Below, piece by piece: positions 1 to 8,147 of a stretch of DNA of 64,000 nucleotides. The notes below the pieces were generated by a model that worked only from the letters and a program-made list of their open reading frames with translations, did not search any database and was not told where the DNA came from. The translations under genes were made by a program, and so were the position numbers. The stretch spans positions 124,001 through 188,000 of the forward strand of contig NZ_SJCY01000006.1 of assembly GCF_004354365.1 (NCBI RefSeq), read 5' to 3'. Position 1 is the first letter of the stretch; each line of letters starts with the position of its first letter. The DNA is from Pedobacter changchengzhani (lineage in GTDB: Bacteria; Bacteroidota; Bacteroidia; Sphingobacteriales; Sphingobacteriaceae).

Positions 1-882
1 GAGGCAAGTAATTATGGGTTCTATGTTTACAGAAATAATCGATTAATTTCTTGGGCTTCCCATTTAAATGGTATAATTCCTTATGATCAAGATTTTTATG
101 CCTTTAGAGGTAGAATCAATATAGACAATAGTGCCGATGATTTTTTTAATATTGATGTAAAAAAATCATCATTAACTCTTTCGGAAGAAGCTTGGAGAGT
201 GATTAGTGATGTTACAAGGGAAGCGAAATCTAAAAGCAGAAGTGCATGGCTAAATGCTGGTAGAATTAGACGGGAAATAATTAATAAGGATCCTAATGAG
301 ATAGCAAACAAACTACTAAGCGAATATGAACAGATAGAAATTTTACCAGGTGATGAATTACCTACTGAAGAACAGGCAGAACAAAGGTTAGGGCTTATTA
401 CGAATGATATGGCAACTAAAGTTCGACTTATCGTTAAAATGATGAGGGAAGATAAGGGGGAAGAGCCAGGAGATTTAGAGAATTTAACGCAAGAAGAGAA
501 GGAAGAAGCAGTAAAAGGTGAAATAAATCCGCAGCTGTCTAAAATTTTTAGAGTGAGTTCTGTAACTGATAATTTATTATGGGAACCTTATTATGACACT
601 GACCTTGGTAACTGTGTAAGAATTAACAAATTGCATAGATTTGCATTGTATATTTACGAGAATAATGCTGATAATCAAGATTTGCAAGTCACTTTTGATT
701 TAATGATGCTTCAGTTATCAGATTCAGAATATTATGCGTATAAAAATATCACTGATTTTGACTATGAGCAGATGAAAAGTATTTTATGGAACTTCAGGAG
801 GATTGCGTCTGAATTTTTAGCACATATGGTTAGGAAGCTAGAAAATGAATTACCACCAAATTATACTACTTATAATGAATGA
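1..882 (+). CDS. GHKL (MORC/MutL-like) ATPase, C-terminal part
   Basis: The frame is open from the first base, so the N-terminus and the ATP-binding fold lie outside the window; 293 residues are visible. They start with YGFYVYRNNRLISW, which resembles the strand of the S5-like transducer domain that follows the ATPase domain in MORC-, MutL- and HSP90-like bacterial proteins. An Arg/Lys-rich stretch follows (about residues 70-95), then an acidic helical C-terminal half with no motif I recognise. The stop overlaps the next start by four bases (ATGA), so the two genes are probably translated together. Proteins of this family are known from restriction and phage-defence loci. The family call is from one strand and general layout only; the catalytic motifs cannot be checked here. 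An internal ATG occurs at 409, but the frame clearly begins upstream of the window. Confidence 0.6.
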   Translation, partial: EASNYGFYVYRNNRLISWASHLNGIIPYDQDFYAFRGRINIDNSADDFFNIDVKKSSLTLSEEAWRVISDVTREAKSKSRSAWLNAGRIRREIINKDPNEIANKLLSEYEQIEILPGDELPTEEQAEQRLGLITNDMATKVRLIVKMMREDKGEEPGDLENLTQEEKEEAVKGEINPQLSKIFRVSSVTDNLLWEPYYDTDLGNCVRINKLHRFALYIYENNADNQDLQVTFDLMMLQLSDSEYYAYKNITDFDYEQMKSILWNFRRIASEFLAHMVRKLENELPPNYTTYNE

Positions 883-1334
883 TAATATCTAATATTTATA
901 ATATCCATAACGGTATAGACACTGCATATATCTATATTTGGATTTCTAAGGCTTTCAAGATTATTTATATAGGTATGACAAATAATTCTGTAGGACCAAT
1001 TGGCAGGGCAGAAGGTCATTTCAATTCTAAGGGGACATTTAGGAAAAGATTTTTAGAAGAAACAGGGCTAGGAATTGAATTAGCATCTGATATGGTTCTT
1101 TTAAGTTTTCCACTACCCAAAAAACGAGAATATACTGGGGTAGAGAGTTCATATAGAGAGTCTGTGGAGTACCTAGTAATGAAGGAGCTTCAATTGCAAA
1201 GAGGTATTTTGAACCCGAATTATGACGTGGTATCTTGGCATGATAGATATCCAAGGAGGACAAGCAACACAGAGGTCTTAAGTTTGGCGAAAAACATAGC
1301 TAATAGTTTTGTGTTGAACTATAGTTCGTTTTAA
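879..1334 (+). CDS. GIY-YIG-type nuclease, small
   Basis: 151 residues. The first third carries AYIYIWISKAFKIIYIGMT, which fits the two-strand GIY-YIG core, although the first half reads YIY instead of GIY. It is followed by GRAEGH, matching the conserved arginine helix, and by a Glu-containing helix near YRESVEYLVMKEL and an L-N-P-N turn, as in the family. This predicts a single-domain DNA endonuclease. The start overlaps the stop of the GHKL ATPase by four bases, so the pair probably works together, with the ATPase sensing or gating DNA and this protein cutting it. That role is inference. Nothing follows it on the same strand except the end of the IS element. The variant first motif lowers certainty that the enzyme is active. 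Confidence 0.55.
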   Translation: MIISNIYNIHNGIDTAYIYIWISKAFKIIYIGMTNNSVGPIGRAEGHFNSKGTFRKRFLEETGLGIELASDMVLLSFPLPKKREYTGVESSYRESVEYLVMKELQLQRGILNPNYDVVSWHDRYPRRTSNTEVLSLAKNIANSFVLNYSSF

Positions 1335-1396
1335 ATCTTTCTATATTAAACGAATATTTCGATTATGGCTCAATAGCTCTTTTTGGTAAAGAGAAG

Positions 1397-1459
1397 TTAT
1401 ATATTATCAAATTTTAAAATTGAAGCATACTTGCTTATTAAATCTTCATGTTTTTTTAA
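1397..1459 (-). pseudogene. Detached 3' end of the Mrr-like nuclease gene
   Basis: Joining this stretch to base 2804 by removing the IS element and one copy of its 8-bp target duplication restores an open frame. The last native codon before the IS (AGA, Arg) continues into LKKHEDLI...ILKFDNI and then a TAA stop at 1397-1399. This is 20 codons of the native C-terminus, now stranded on the other side of the insertion. It has no start of its own and is not expected to be translated. Confidence 0.75.
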
Positions 1460-1467
1460 TCTATCTT
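1460..1467. repeat. Target site duplication of IS256-family element, left
   Basis: TCTATCTT is repeated exactly at 2804-2811 on the far side of the IS. Eight bases is the usual duplication length for IS256-family insertions. The match fixes the element ends and shows that the insertion has not been rearranged since. Confidence 0.85.
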
Positions 1468-2803
1468 GGGTGTGTAAAATAAACTGTGTCATTCTAAATT
1501 AATGCTGCTCAAGCGCTTTCTTAGTTCAAATCTAATATCATTCTATCAGGAAACCAAATGGCGAGTTTTTGAGCAGTTGTAGCCCAGTTGCTCAAAGGCA
1601 TTGTCCATTTCTCGCTAATGTTTCTTTGAGCTAGATAAATCAGCTTTAAAAGAGCCATGTCTGAAGTAAACGCACCTTTGGTTTTCGTCACTTTCCTAAC
1701 CTGTCTATGAAAACCTTCTATGGTATTTGTAGTGTATATCAACTTTCGTATTACGGCATCATAACGAAAATAGGTGGTGAGTTTTGACCAATTCCTACGC
1801 CAGGATTCTAAGACTTTCTCATACTTTTTACCCCATTTTTCATCAAGTTCATCGAGCCTTAATTCTGCCAGTTCAAGTGTTTCTGCTTGATAAACGGGCT
1901 TTAGATCTTTCATAAACGACTTTTGATCTTTGGAGGCAACATATTTTAGACTGTTTCGGATCTGGTGTACAATGCAGGTCTGTATTTCTGTCTGCGGAAA
2001 AACTGTATTGATCGCAGCTGGAAAACCGTTAAGGTTGTCAATACAGGCAATCAAAATATCTTTGACTCCTCTATTTTGCAAATCTGTTAACACGCTTAAC
2101 CAGAAGTTTGCACCCTCACTTTGTGAGACGTACATACCCAATAATTCTTTGTGGCCATCTCTATTGATACCTAAAATGTTATATACTGCATGAGAGACCA
2201 TGCGGTGATCTTCCTTAACCTTATAGTGCATGGCATCTAACCAAACAATGGTATAGAGCTCTTCAAGTGGTCTTGACTGCCATTCCTTCACCTCTGGAAT
2301 AACTTTATCGGTAATAGCTGAAAGAGTGGTGTGGCTAATATCTGTATCGTACATATCTTTAATATGTTTTGAAATATCACGGAGGCTCATTCCAAGGCCG
2401 TACATGCCGATAATCTTGTTCTCTAGACTCTCAGCAAGTATCGTTTCCCTCTTACGGATAATTTCAGGTTCAAAGGTAGAACTCCGGTCACGGGGAGTCT
2501 GAACGCTTATCGTTCCCGAAGATGTCCTGATATCCTTGGTCGTTTTGCCGTTTCTGCGATTGCCAGAAAGGCGTTCATCCGCGTTAAGATGACTCTCTAG
2601 CTCTGCCTCAAGTGCAGAATCAAGAAAGCTCTTTAGTAAAGGCGCAAATGCACCATCTTTACCATACAAAGATTTGCCCGAGCGTAACTGCTCAAGGGCC
2701 GTTGTTTTCATTTGCTCAAAATCGAGCTGCTGTTCTATATTCATAATAAACTGTATCTAAAGTTAGTATTTTTAACTCTTGACACAGTTTATTTTACACT
2801 CTC
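1468..2803 (-). mobile_element. IS256-family insertion sequence, complete
   Basis: The element is 1336 bp with terminal inverted repeats of 24 bp that match at 22 positions, the inner 20 being perfect (GTGTAAAATAAACTGTGTCA at 1472-1491 and its complement at 2780-2799). It carries one intact transposase on the minus strand and is flanked by the 8-bp direct repeat TCTATCTT. It is inserted near the 3' end of the Mrr-like nuclease gene, which is on the same strand, and its right end now supplies the last four codons and the stop of that gene. The intact ends, intact transposase and perfect target duplication point to a recent insertion. Confidence 0.9.
1521..2744 (-). CDS. IS256-family (Mutator-type) transposase
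   Basis: 407 residues, the normal length for the family. The DDE catalytic triad is visible: Asp in IVWLDAMHYKVK (about residue 170), Asp in LIACIDNLNGFPAA, and Glu in NTIEGFHRQVRK followed by KTKGAF. The early segment SALEAELESHL with a nearby DERLSGNRRNG matches the N-terminal region of this family. It would cut and move the flanking inverted repeats. There is no frameshift or internal stop, so the enzyme should be functional. The start at 2744 (ATG, MNIEQQLDFEQMK) leaves about 60 bp to the right end of the element, which is a typical layout. Confidence 0.93.
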   Translation of the reverse strand: MNIEQQLDFEQMKTTALEQLRSGKSLYGKDGAFAPLLKSFLDSALEAELESHLNADERLSGNRRNGKTTKDIRTSSGTISVQTPRDRSSTFEPEIIRKRETILAESLENKIIGMYGLGMSLRDISKHIKDMYDTDISHTTLSAITDKVIPEVKEWQSRPLEELYTIVWLDAMHYKVKEDHRMVSHAVYNILGINRDGHKELLGMYVSQSEGANFWLSVLTDLQNRGVKDILIACIDNLNGFPAAINTVFPQTEIQTCIVHQIRNSLKYVASKDQKSFMKDLKPVYQAETLELAELRLDELDEKWGKKYEKVLESWRRNWSKLTTYFRYDAVIRKLIYTTNTIEGFHRQVRKVTKTKGAFTSDMALLKLIYLAQRNISEKWTMPLSNWATTAQKLAIWFPDRMILDLN

Positions 2804-4192
2804 TCTATCTTCGATTTCGCTTTTTGTCCACCATTCCACCCAGAGCTTTTTTGATGTTCTCAGTTTATCTAAATAGTCTGTTAGACTCCTTTTTGTATAA
2901 CTAGATACTGCTAAAAAATAGCCTTCATAATCTCGCGATTCTACAGTATCGCGAATATCCTGAACATCTGATTTACCTACACCATTTTTATATGCCTTAC
3001 ACTGCACAACAACACTATATTTGATATATGGATCCTCATCAGGAATAACTGCTTCTTTAGGAACTAGCCATTCAACGATAAGATCTACACCTCCGTCAGG
3101 CTCTCTCGTACTTGCTAGTTTTCTAACCCGAGTAACATTTGGTTCTCGTTCTAAAAGATCCTTGATAAGGTTTTCAAATAAACTATCATTAATCGGATAC
3201 TGCCATTCGAGTGTTGATGGCTGAAATAGTATTTCGAATTCTTTATTATGTCGCTCACGTAATTTCTCTCTTTCTTTTTTAAACTCATCGAGGCCACAAT
3301 TAATATCTAAACTCAAGATATACTTTCCCCCAATTCCAATAATTTTATTCTCTAACACAACAAGAATTGGTTCAGCATCTTGTAATTTTTTAAAATACTC
3401 GTAAATTATTGTTTTCTTCTTAAAACTTACAAAGTGATGAAAGTTTTCTGTAGTAATTAACTTCCCATTAATACCATCAATACTAGTTTCTTTTGATTTC
3501 GATATAGCAGAAATAAAATCAATGATATCGTGCGACTTTATTACTGAGATCCTTTTCTTAAAATTTCTATAATAGAGCCACGACGGAAGTGTACGTTCCA
3601 TATAATTAACACGTTCATTAAAACCAATGATAGTTTTCAATGCCTTTAGCTCCTTAATGTCAATATCTTCCCAACGGTAGGTAAAACTATAACCTAAACG
3701 GTCTCTACAACTTTGGCAGGGGCAACCATTATACTGCCCCCATATATATTGTTCGAAAACAAATAAGGATTCGATTAAATTACTTAGTGTATTTTTATCT
3801 AAATCTCGGATATTAATAAGGCCAGGATTTATTTGTTTTGGAATAATATATACCCCATAAATTTCGCTATCCGCAAACGTTGCTGGGTTCATAACGTTTA
3901 TAATTTTTACTGAACTTAGAGCCATTTTCTTCAAAAAAATTGAGAAGAATAAGCTAAAAATGTCGTGCAAATCAGTACGTTCACCATTGTAATGCCAAGA
4001 AGTTGTACGGCAATAAAAATCAAAGTACAGCAGATCACTTGCTTCTATCCAAAGTCTTAAACTTATTCCTAAAAATGGGCTACTTCTTATAGTTATGGAA
4101 TCTTTACTAACACCATCTACACTCAAATTCCATTTTTTTGCCTCTTCTGCAATATCTTTTATTAAGGAGGCTGATTCTTTGCGACTGCTCAT
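2789..4192 (-). CDS. Mrr-like PD-(D/E)XK restriction nuclease, C-terminus altered by IS insertion
   Basis: 467 residues. The last 150 form an Mrr-type catalytic domain: FENLIKDLL, then GGVDLIVEW with the catalytic Asp (about residue 370), then VVVQCKAYKNGVGKSDVQDI with the QxK pair. A cysteine cluster (CPCQSCRDRLGY) lies near residue 155; the rest of the N-terminal 300 residues is unfamiliar. The gene sits 5 bases after the GHKL ATPase, so the two form an operon. The final residues ESVK and the TAA stop come from the end of the IS element; the native protein was 20 residues longer and ended near 1397. The lost part lies beyond the catalytic motifs, so activity may survive. Established: Mrr-fold enzymes cleave DNA, often modified DNA. 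Inferred: the ATPase controls this cut. Confidence 0.75.
   Translation of the reverse strand: MSSRKESASLIKDIAEEAKKWNLSVDGVSKDSITIRSSPFLGISLRLWIEASDLLYFDFYCRTTSWHYNGERTDLHDIFSLFFSIFLKKMALSSVKIINVMNPATFADSEIYGVYIIPKQINPGLINIRDLDKNTLSNLIESLFVFEQYIWGQYNGCPCQSCRDRLGYSFTYRWEDIDIKELKALKTIIGFNERVNYMERTLPSWLYYRNFKKRISVIKSHDIIDFISAISKSKETSIDGINGKLITTENFHHFVSFKKKTIIYEYFKKLQDAEPILVVLENKIIGIGGKYILSLDINCGLDEFKKEREKLRERHNKEFEILFQPSTLEWQYPINDSLFENLIKDLLEREPNVTRVRKLASTREPDGGVDLIVEWLVPKEAVIPDEDPYIKYSVVVQCKAYKNGVGKSDVQDIRDTVESRDYEGYFLAVSSYTKRSLTDYLDKLRTSKKLWVEWWTKSEIEDRESVK
2804..2811. repeat. Target site duplication of IS256-family element, right
   Basis: Second copy of TCTATCTT, identical to 1460-1467. It lies inside the Mrr-like gene and encodes part of the D-R pair just before the IS-derived tail. 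Confidence 0.85.
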
Positions 4193-4197
4193 TATGC

Positions 4198-6654
4198 CTA
4201 AGTCCCCATCATCTGCAGCAAATCATTTGTTCCGAAATTTAAAATAAATTCTGAATAGTAACTTGAAAACAAATCTCTTAAATAAACTTGCAAATCAATC
4301 TCTTCGTCTTTATTTTCAGCACCCTGATAAATGGTGTATTTTCGGTTTTTTGTAATTGTGTATAAGAATAAAGTATGGAAATAAACTGAAGAAATATATT
4401 TACGTTCTGCAACTTCTAGTTGCGATTGATCCTTATATTTTGATTTGAAATTTTTTAAGACATGGCTATCCATGTTAATGATGATCTTATCCAAGTTATC
4501 GCCACTAACTTGTGGTACCATCACGGTTTCATAATCTATATCCGCATCAATTCCTTCGCCTACTTCATCCCAGGTTGAGAAATCTTCTTTTTTTTCTTTG
4601 TATACCAAAACAAAAGGAGGTAGACCCATATTTTCATTGTCCCCTTTTTCTTCTTTATTTATAATCTCTTTTTTCTGTTCTGGCTCAACTACCCGTATCC
4701 AGAATAGTTCCTCCAGATTTTCGCCAGCAGCCGTTAACGTAGCTTTCATTTCTATTTCGTCGCCAACTTTTACTTCGGCTTTACTATTTAGATTTAAACG
4801 TATGGTTCCATCGTGAGGGCTCGTTGTAGAAATATTAAAAACATCCTCTACATTTTCAGATTTGCCGGCAGCATTACCACCTTCTGCATCATTAGGCTTA
4901 GGCTGATAACTCACTAACCCTATTTTGAATTCTCCAGGCTCTTCTACTCTGTCAAAATAATGGTTCTCTACATCTGTATTGAAACGGATGGTTTTTTCTT
5001 GTCCAAGAGGTAAATTAATGCATGACTTACCATCAACCGTTGATGCTTTCACATTTAAAAAAGACGGAAAACGTTGCGGTTTAAAAGGCTCCATTTCTTT
5101 TTTAACATGTTTTTTTTCAGGTTCTTTTTTTTGAGGCTTGTCATCCTTTTGATCTAGTTTGAAAGTTTGGCTAAGAAGCTTCATTAATGAGCTGTTCATC
5201 GGTAGATTTTTAGAAAATGATTTCAACATTTCCTGTGTGTCTTTTGCATCAACGGATATACTATCTTTTCTGCGCTTTTCAATTTCGGCTAACCTTCCCT
5301 TGCTCGTGCCTAACTTTGAAGTTAAGAATTTTCTTAGTTTTGAAGTATGATCCCCTTCCTTCAGTCGATCTCTCGAGGCCATGAATAAATCCTTTCGGAA
5401 ATTATAATTCATAGCAGTGCAATCAACATGTATCAATAGATGGTATTTTAATAAGTTGAATTTTAATGAACGTGTAATAAATTCTGAACTAAAGTTACCA
5501 TGTACTTGGCCATTCATCGAGAAAAGTACAGACATGTTATTTTTGAAAAATTCCCGTTGAATTGTCTCCTTCGTTTCTTTTATATTTTTATCATCAATAC
5601 GAGAGTTAAATACATAGCACGTAACTTTAAACTTGCCTATTTCTTCTTCACTATATTCTTCGGAGAAATAATCTTCAAGATATTTATTCTCATCACCTTC
5701 CAAACGACGCTTTAAACCAAAAAGATCTCGTTCTAGGTTTCTGTCGTCAGGATACCTTTCTTTTCTATCAACAGTTAAAATAGGTAGAGCAGGTTCAAAT
5801 AAAAATTCATTAATACTCTGATTTAAATCTCGAGATATAACCGAACGACTTCCAGAAGGTAAATCATAAGAATAAAGTTTGATTATACTACCAGTTTCAA
5901 ATAATGTATCATGTAACTTCAAATCCAGCTTGTCTATTTCAAATGAAGGAATTTTACCATCAATTTTTAAATATTCATACCAAGTATTCTTCTTTTTTGT
6001 TTGCTCCTCATTGCTTAGTGGATGTTGCCTCACCAATGTAAAACCAAAATCGCCTGTTTTATCATATTTGCGAGAAGCAATTACTTGATAGCCATTTTTG
6101 CCGCAAAAAATGATTGCGCCACTACCGCCCATATTATACTTGCCTTGTACAAAATGAATTTCATTTTTATTACCACTTAATAAGGATAAAAAAGATTTTT
6201 CAAAATCGGCTGGGTGTTGTCCCTCTCCATTATCATAAATTGTGAGTGATGTATTAAGTTTAGGACCATCGGCAAGGATTTGTATATTTTTTGCCTGCGC
6301 TTTTTTATGACTATTTAAATCCCAATTTTTATAATCGGGAAAAAACAATGCTTTGGCACTTTCCATTGTTTTTGGTGCCTCATCAGATTTTGGATCTATA
6401 CCTGCCTCGTAACATTTTTTCATTAAAGTAGCATCAATAGAATTGGTAATCTTTTCTATTAAAGCTGCGATAGGAGAAGCTTGTTGGTTTTCAATTACAC
6501 CATAATTGTTTTCATTTCCACCTAAGGGGAACCAATTAGACTGCTTAAAAATATCTTTATTTGAGTTAATAATCTCTTCGAGTTCACTCTCGGTGTGGCA
6601 ACTGAATAGCAGGAAGAAAAGTTCTTTATTTGATAATGAAAGTAGTTGAGACAT
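4198..6654 (-). CDS. GHKL ATPase (MORC/HSP90-like) of a restriction-type pair
   Basis: 818 residues. The Bergerat ATP-binding fold is clear: N-box EKITNSIDATLMKK (E67, N71, D74), G1 box YDNGEGQ (about 140-146), and G2 box GKYNMGGSGA (171-180). A transducer-like segment follows to about residue 500, then a Lys/Glu-rich linker (about 520-550), a beta-rich region (about 555-680) that may be Ig-like, and a final helical domain. It is the first gene of an operon with the Mrr-like nuclease, which starts 5 bases after its stop. Bacterial MORC-like ATPases next to nucleases have been described as parts of restriction systems; the ATPase likely dimerises around DNA on ATP binding. No methylase lies beside it, so self-protection would need another route. 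Upstream is nearly 1 kb of non-coding DNA. Confidence 0.75.
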   Translation of the reverse strand: MSQLLSLSNKELFFLLFSCHTESELEEIINSNKDIFKQSNWFPLGGNENNYGVIENQQASPIAALIEKITNSIDATLMKKCYEAGIDPKSDEAPKTMESAKALFFPDYKNWDLNSHKKAQAKNIQILADGPKLNTSLTIYDNGEGQHPADFEKSFLSLLSGNKNEIHFVQGKYNMGGSGAIIFCGKNGYQVIASRKYDKTGDFGFTLVRQHPLSNEEQTKKKNTWYEYLKIDGKIPSFEIDKLDLKLHDTLFETGSIIKLYSYDLPSGSRSVISRDLNQSINEFLFEPALPILTVDRKERYPDDRNLERDLFGLKRRLEGDENKYLEDYFSEEYSEEEIGKFKVTCYVFNSRIDDKNIKETKETIQREFFKNNMSVLFSMNGQVHGNFSSEFITRSLKFNLLKYHLLIHVDCTAMNYNFRKDLFMASRDRLKEGDHTSKLRKFLTSKLGTSKGRLAEIEKRRKDSISVDAKDTQEMLKSFSKNLPMNSSLMKLLSQTFKLDQKDDKPQKKEPEKKHVKKEMEPFKPQRFPSFLNVKASTVDGKSCINLPLGQEKTIRFNTDVENHYFDRVEEPGEFKIGLVSYQPKPNDAEGGNAAGKSENVEDVFNISTTSPHDGTIRLNLNSKAEVKVGDEIEMKATLTAAGENLEELFWIRVVEPEQKKEIINKEEKGDNENMGLPPFVLVYKEKKEDFSTWDEVGEGIDADIDYETVMVPQVSGDNLDKIIINMDSHVLKNFKSKYKDQSQLEVAERKYISSVYFHTLFLYTITKNRKYTIYQGAENKDEEIDLQVYLRDLFSSYYSEFILNFGTNDLLQMMGT

Positions 6655-7510
6655 ACGTTAAATAATATTTGAAGATTAACTAAACTTAAATATAAATTGT
6701 TGATTAATCCTTGTCGAAATTCCCTCCATTAAAGCGTTGGGATAATTGGTGAGCAAGGTTATTAAATTGGTCAAAATGATTGCCACAGATTTTGAGCTGA
6801 AAAATATAAACAATGATCAATAAAGTTTGCAATGTAATTTTAATTGACATATTTATTCAAATTTGCTTCAGTTTTGTTAAGCAGTGTGCAATATATTAAA
6901 TATTTTTGATTTGGATGTTAATGGAGATTGGACTAAATATCTTAGATGGATCATATTACCGGTTTCCAAAAATGCGAAGAATAAGTTGCTTGTGAACTTG
7001 TCTTTCCTTTCGGTATCAATAGCTAAGCTTTTAATACAATAAATTTAATTGCATATAAAAATACATAATTGTTTAATTTACAAGCTTTTACATATAGATG
7101 TATATATCTGATTCAATTAAGCGTAATTGCATATAATCAGAAGCTTATCCCCGCTAGTGAAGGATAAGAGAAAAGACGAAAAGACCTAAGAAGAGTTTCC
7201 GGATCGGGTAGGTGTGTACCTAAAATCAATTGCGTAAAATTTGAGTAATAAGAAAATTCTTATATGCTTTATTGGTGAATATTGACCCTGAATGCTTGCG
7301 AGGTAAACATTAGGAATTGATTAAGCTGATGTGTTAGAATTAATCAAATAATAAATTGTGTATCTAAATTGCATATTTAATGTTGTAGCCGTCTGGTAAG
7401 CAATACAATTTTGCTTTTCTGTCAGAAGTAATAAACGATAAATAGCAATAAATAGGAATTATGTATGCTTTATTGGAAGGAATTCAACTGCTAATTTGAT
7501 TTTTGAATTA
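6655..7510. other. Long non-coding stretch with decayed TA-locus sequence
   Basis: No supported gene. The first 330 bases show nothing recognisable. Bases 6985-7230 resemble the end of fic plus the leader and first codons of hipB at 10400-10650 and are listed separately. The word ATGCTTTATTGG occurs at 7264 and again at 7465, 201 bases apart, hinting at another old duplication. The remainder is AT-rich and leads into the hipB operator boxes. Confidence 0.6.
6985..7230 (+). pseudogene. Decayed copy of fic 3' end, hip leader and hipB
   Basis: The order of similar blocks matches 10400-10650: TTGCTTGTGAA (end of fic), GTATCAATAGCTAA, TTTTACATATAGAT, GCATATAAT, then AAGGATAAGAGAAAAGA and GGATCGGG of the hipB coding sequence. 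The ATG is now ATC at 7136-7138, the frame is broken by indels, and similarity fades after about 7225. This is a remnant of a former hip copy that once followed a fic gene. Seen directly by comparing the two stretches; the duplication history is inference. Confidence 0.7.
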
Positions 7511-7610
7511 TATTCCAAAGCATATAATTTCTTAGTTTTAAATAAATTTATATCCGATTGCATATAGTTTAAACAATTTTTGTATATTTATATCCGAAAG
7601 GATATAAAAT
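7511..7610 (+). promoter_or_regulatory. Three operator-like boxes at 40-bp steps before hipB
   Basis: Three related 20-bp boxes start at 7511, 7551 and 7591: TATTCCAAAGCATATAATTT, TATCCGATTGCATATAGTTT and TATCCGAAAGGATATAAAAT. The last is a dyad (TTTATATCC, 4-base loop, GGATATAAA at 7587-7608) that ends against the hipB ATG, where a ribosome site would be. HipB of E. coli binds TATCC-N8-GGATA sites; the TATCC/GGATA arms here are alike with a shorter spacer. Bound HipB would block both the promoter and translation start. Binding is inferred, not shown. Confidence 0.6.
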
Positions 7611-7812
7611 GAATAATTTACGTGATTTTGTAAAAGCTAAACGTAAAGAGTTAGGCTTAACACAAGAAGATTTAGCTTTAAATGCTGGTGTTGGTTTAAA
7701 CTTTGTACGTGATTTAGAGCAAGGTAAAAATACACTTCGTTTAGATAAAGTTAATGATGTATTAGCGCTGTTTGGTAAAGTAGTTGGTGTTACGGATAAA
7801 TTAACTAAATAA
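7609..7812 (+). CDS. hipB: HipB antitoxin/repressor, hipBST module 1
   Basis: 67 residues, almost entirely a Cro/C1-type helix-turn-helix: LRDFVKAKRKELGLTQEDLALNAGVGLNFVRDLEQGK, with the recognition helix in GVGLNFVRDLE. It is the DNA-binding repressor of a three-gene HipBST toxin-antitoxin operon. The stop overlaps the hipS start by one base (TAATG), which implies translational coupling. In known HipBST systems HipB strengthens the complex and represses transcription, whereas HipS is the main neutraliser of the kinase. The upstream boxes with TATCC/GGATA arms are the expected binding sites. The start at 7609 is the only ATG in frame and directly follows the operator dyad. Confidence 0.85.
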   Translation: MNNLRDFVKAKRKELGLTQEDLALNAGVGLNFVRDLEQGKNTLRLDKVNDVLALFGKVVGVTDKLTK

Positions 7813-8147
7813 TGGCTAGACGGACAAAAATATATTTCCAAGATCTATTGGCTGGCCATCTATCAGAAACAGATAATGGCTATACTTTTCAATATGAGGC
7901 GAGCTATTTGGAAATACAGCATCCGAAACCGATTAGTTTAACCTTGCCGTTAAGTAGTAAACCTTATTACAGTAAGATTTTATTCCCATTTTTTGATGGT
8001 TTAATTCCAGAAGGTTGGCTTTTAGATATAGGAGAGAAGCATTGGAAGCTTAATCCAAGAGATCGGTTTGAATTGTTAATCAATTTGTGTCGAGATACTA
8101 TCGGTGCTGTTTCGGTACATCCAATAGAGGAGGTACGAAATGACTAA
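7812..8147 (+). CDS. hipS: HipS-like antitoxin (HipA N-terminal domain as separate protein), module 1
   Basis: 111 residues matching the 'couple HipA' N-terminal subdomain: IYFQDLLAGHL, ISLTLPLSSKPY, and the hallmark LFPFFDGLIPEGWLLD. In classic HipA this domain is fused to the kinase; here it is a separate gene between hipB and the kinase, as in the HipBST system of E. coli O127, where HipS is the antitoxin. The Trp in PEGWLL is a candidate for the residue that plugs the kinase active site, by analogy. It overlaps the kinase gene by 8 bases, and a strong GGAGGT site at 8128-8133 inside its 3' end serves the kinase. Confidence 0.82.
   Translation: MARRTKIYFQDLLAGHLSETDNGYTFQYEASYLEIQHPKPISLTLPLSSKPYYSKILFPFFDGLIPEGWLLDIGEKHWKLNPRDRFELLINLCRDTIGAVSVHPIEEVRND

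Noticed and set aside
1472..2799. IS ends placed at the perfect 20-bp inverted repeat
   Set aside because: Flanks there (TCTTGGGT and TCTCTCTA) do not match; moving each end out by four bases gives a 24-bp repeat with two mismatches and an exact 8-bp duplication.
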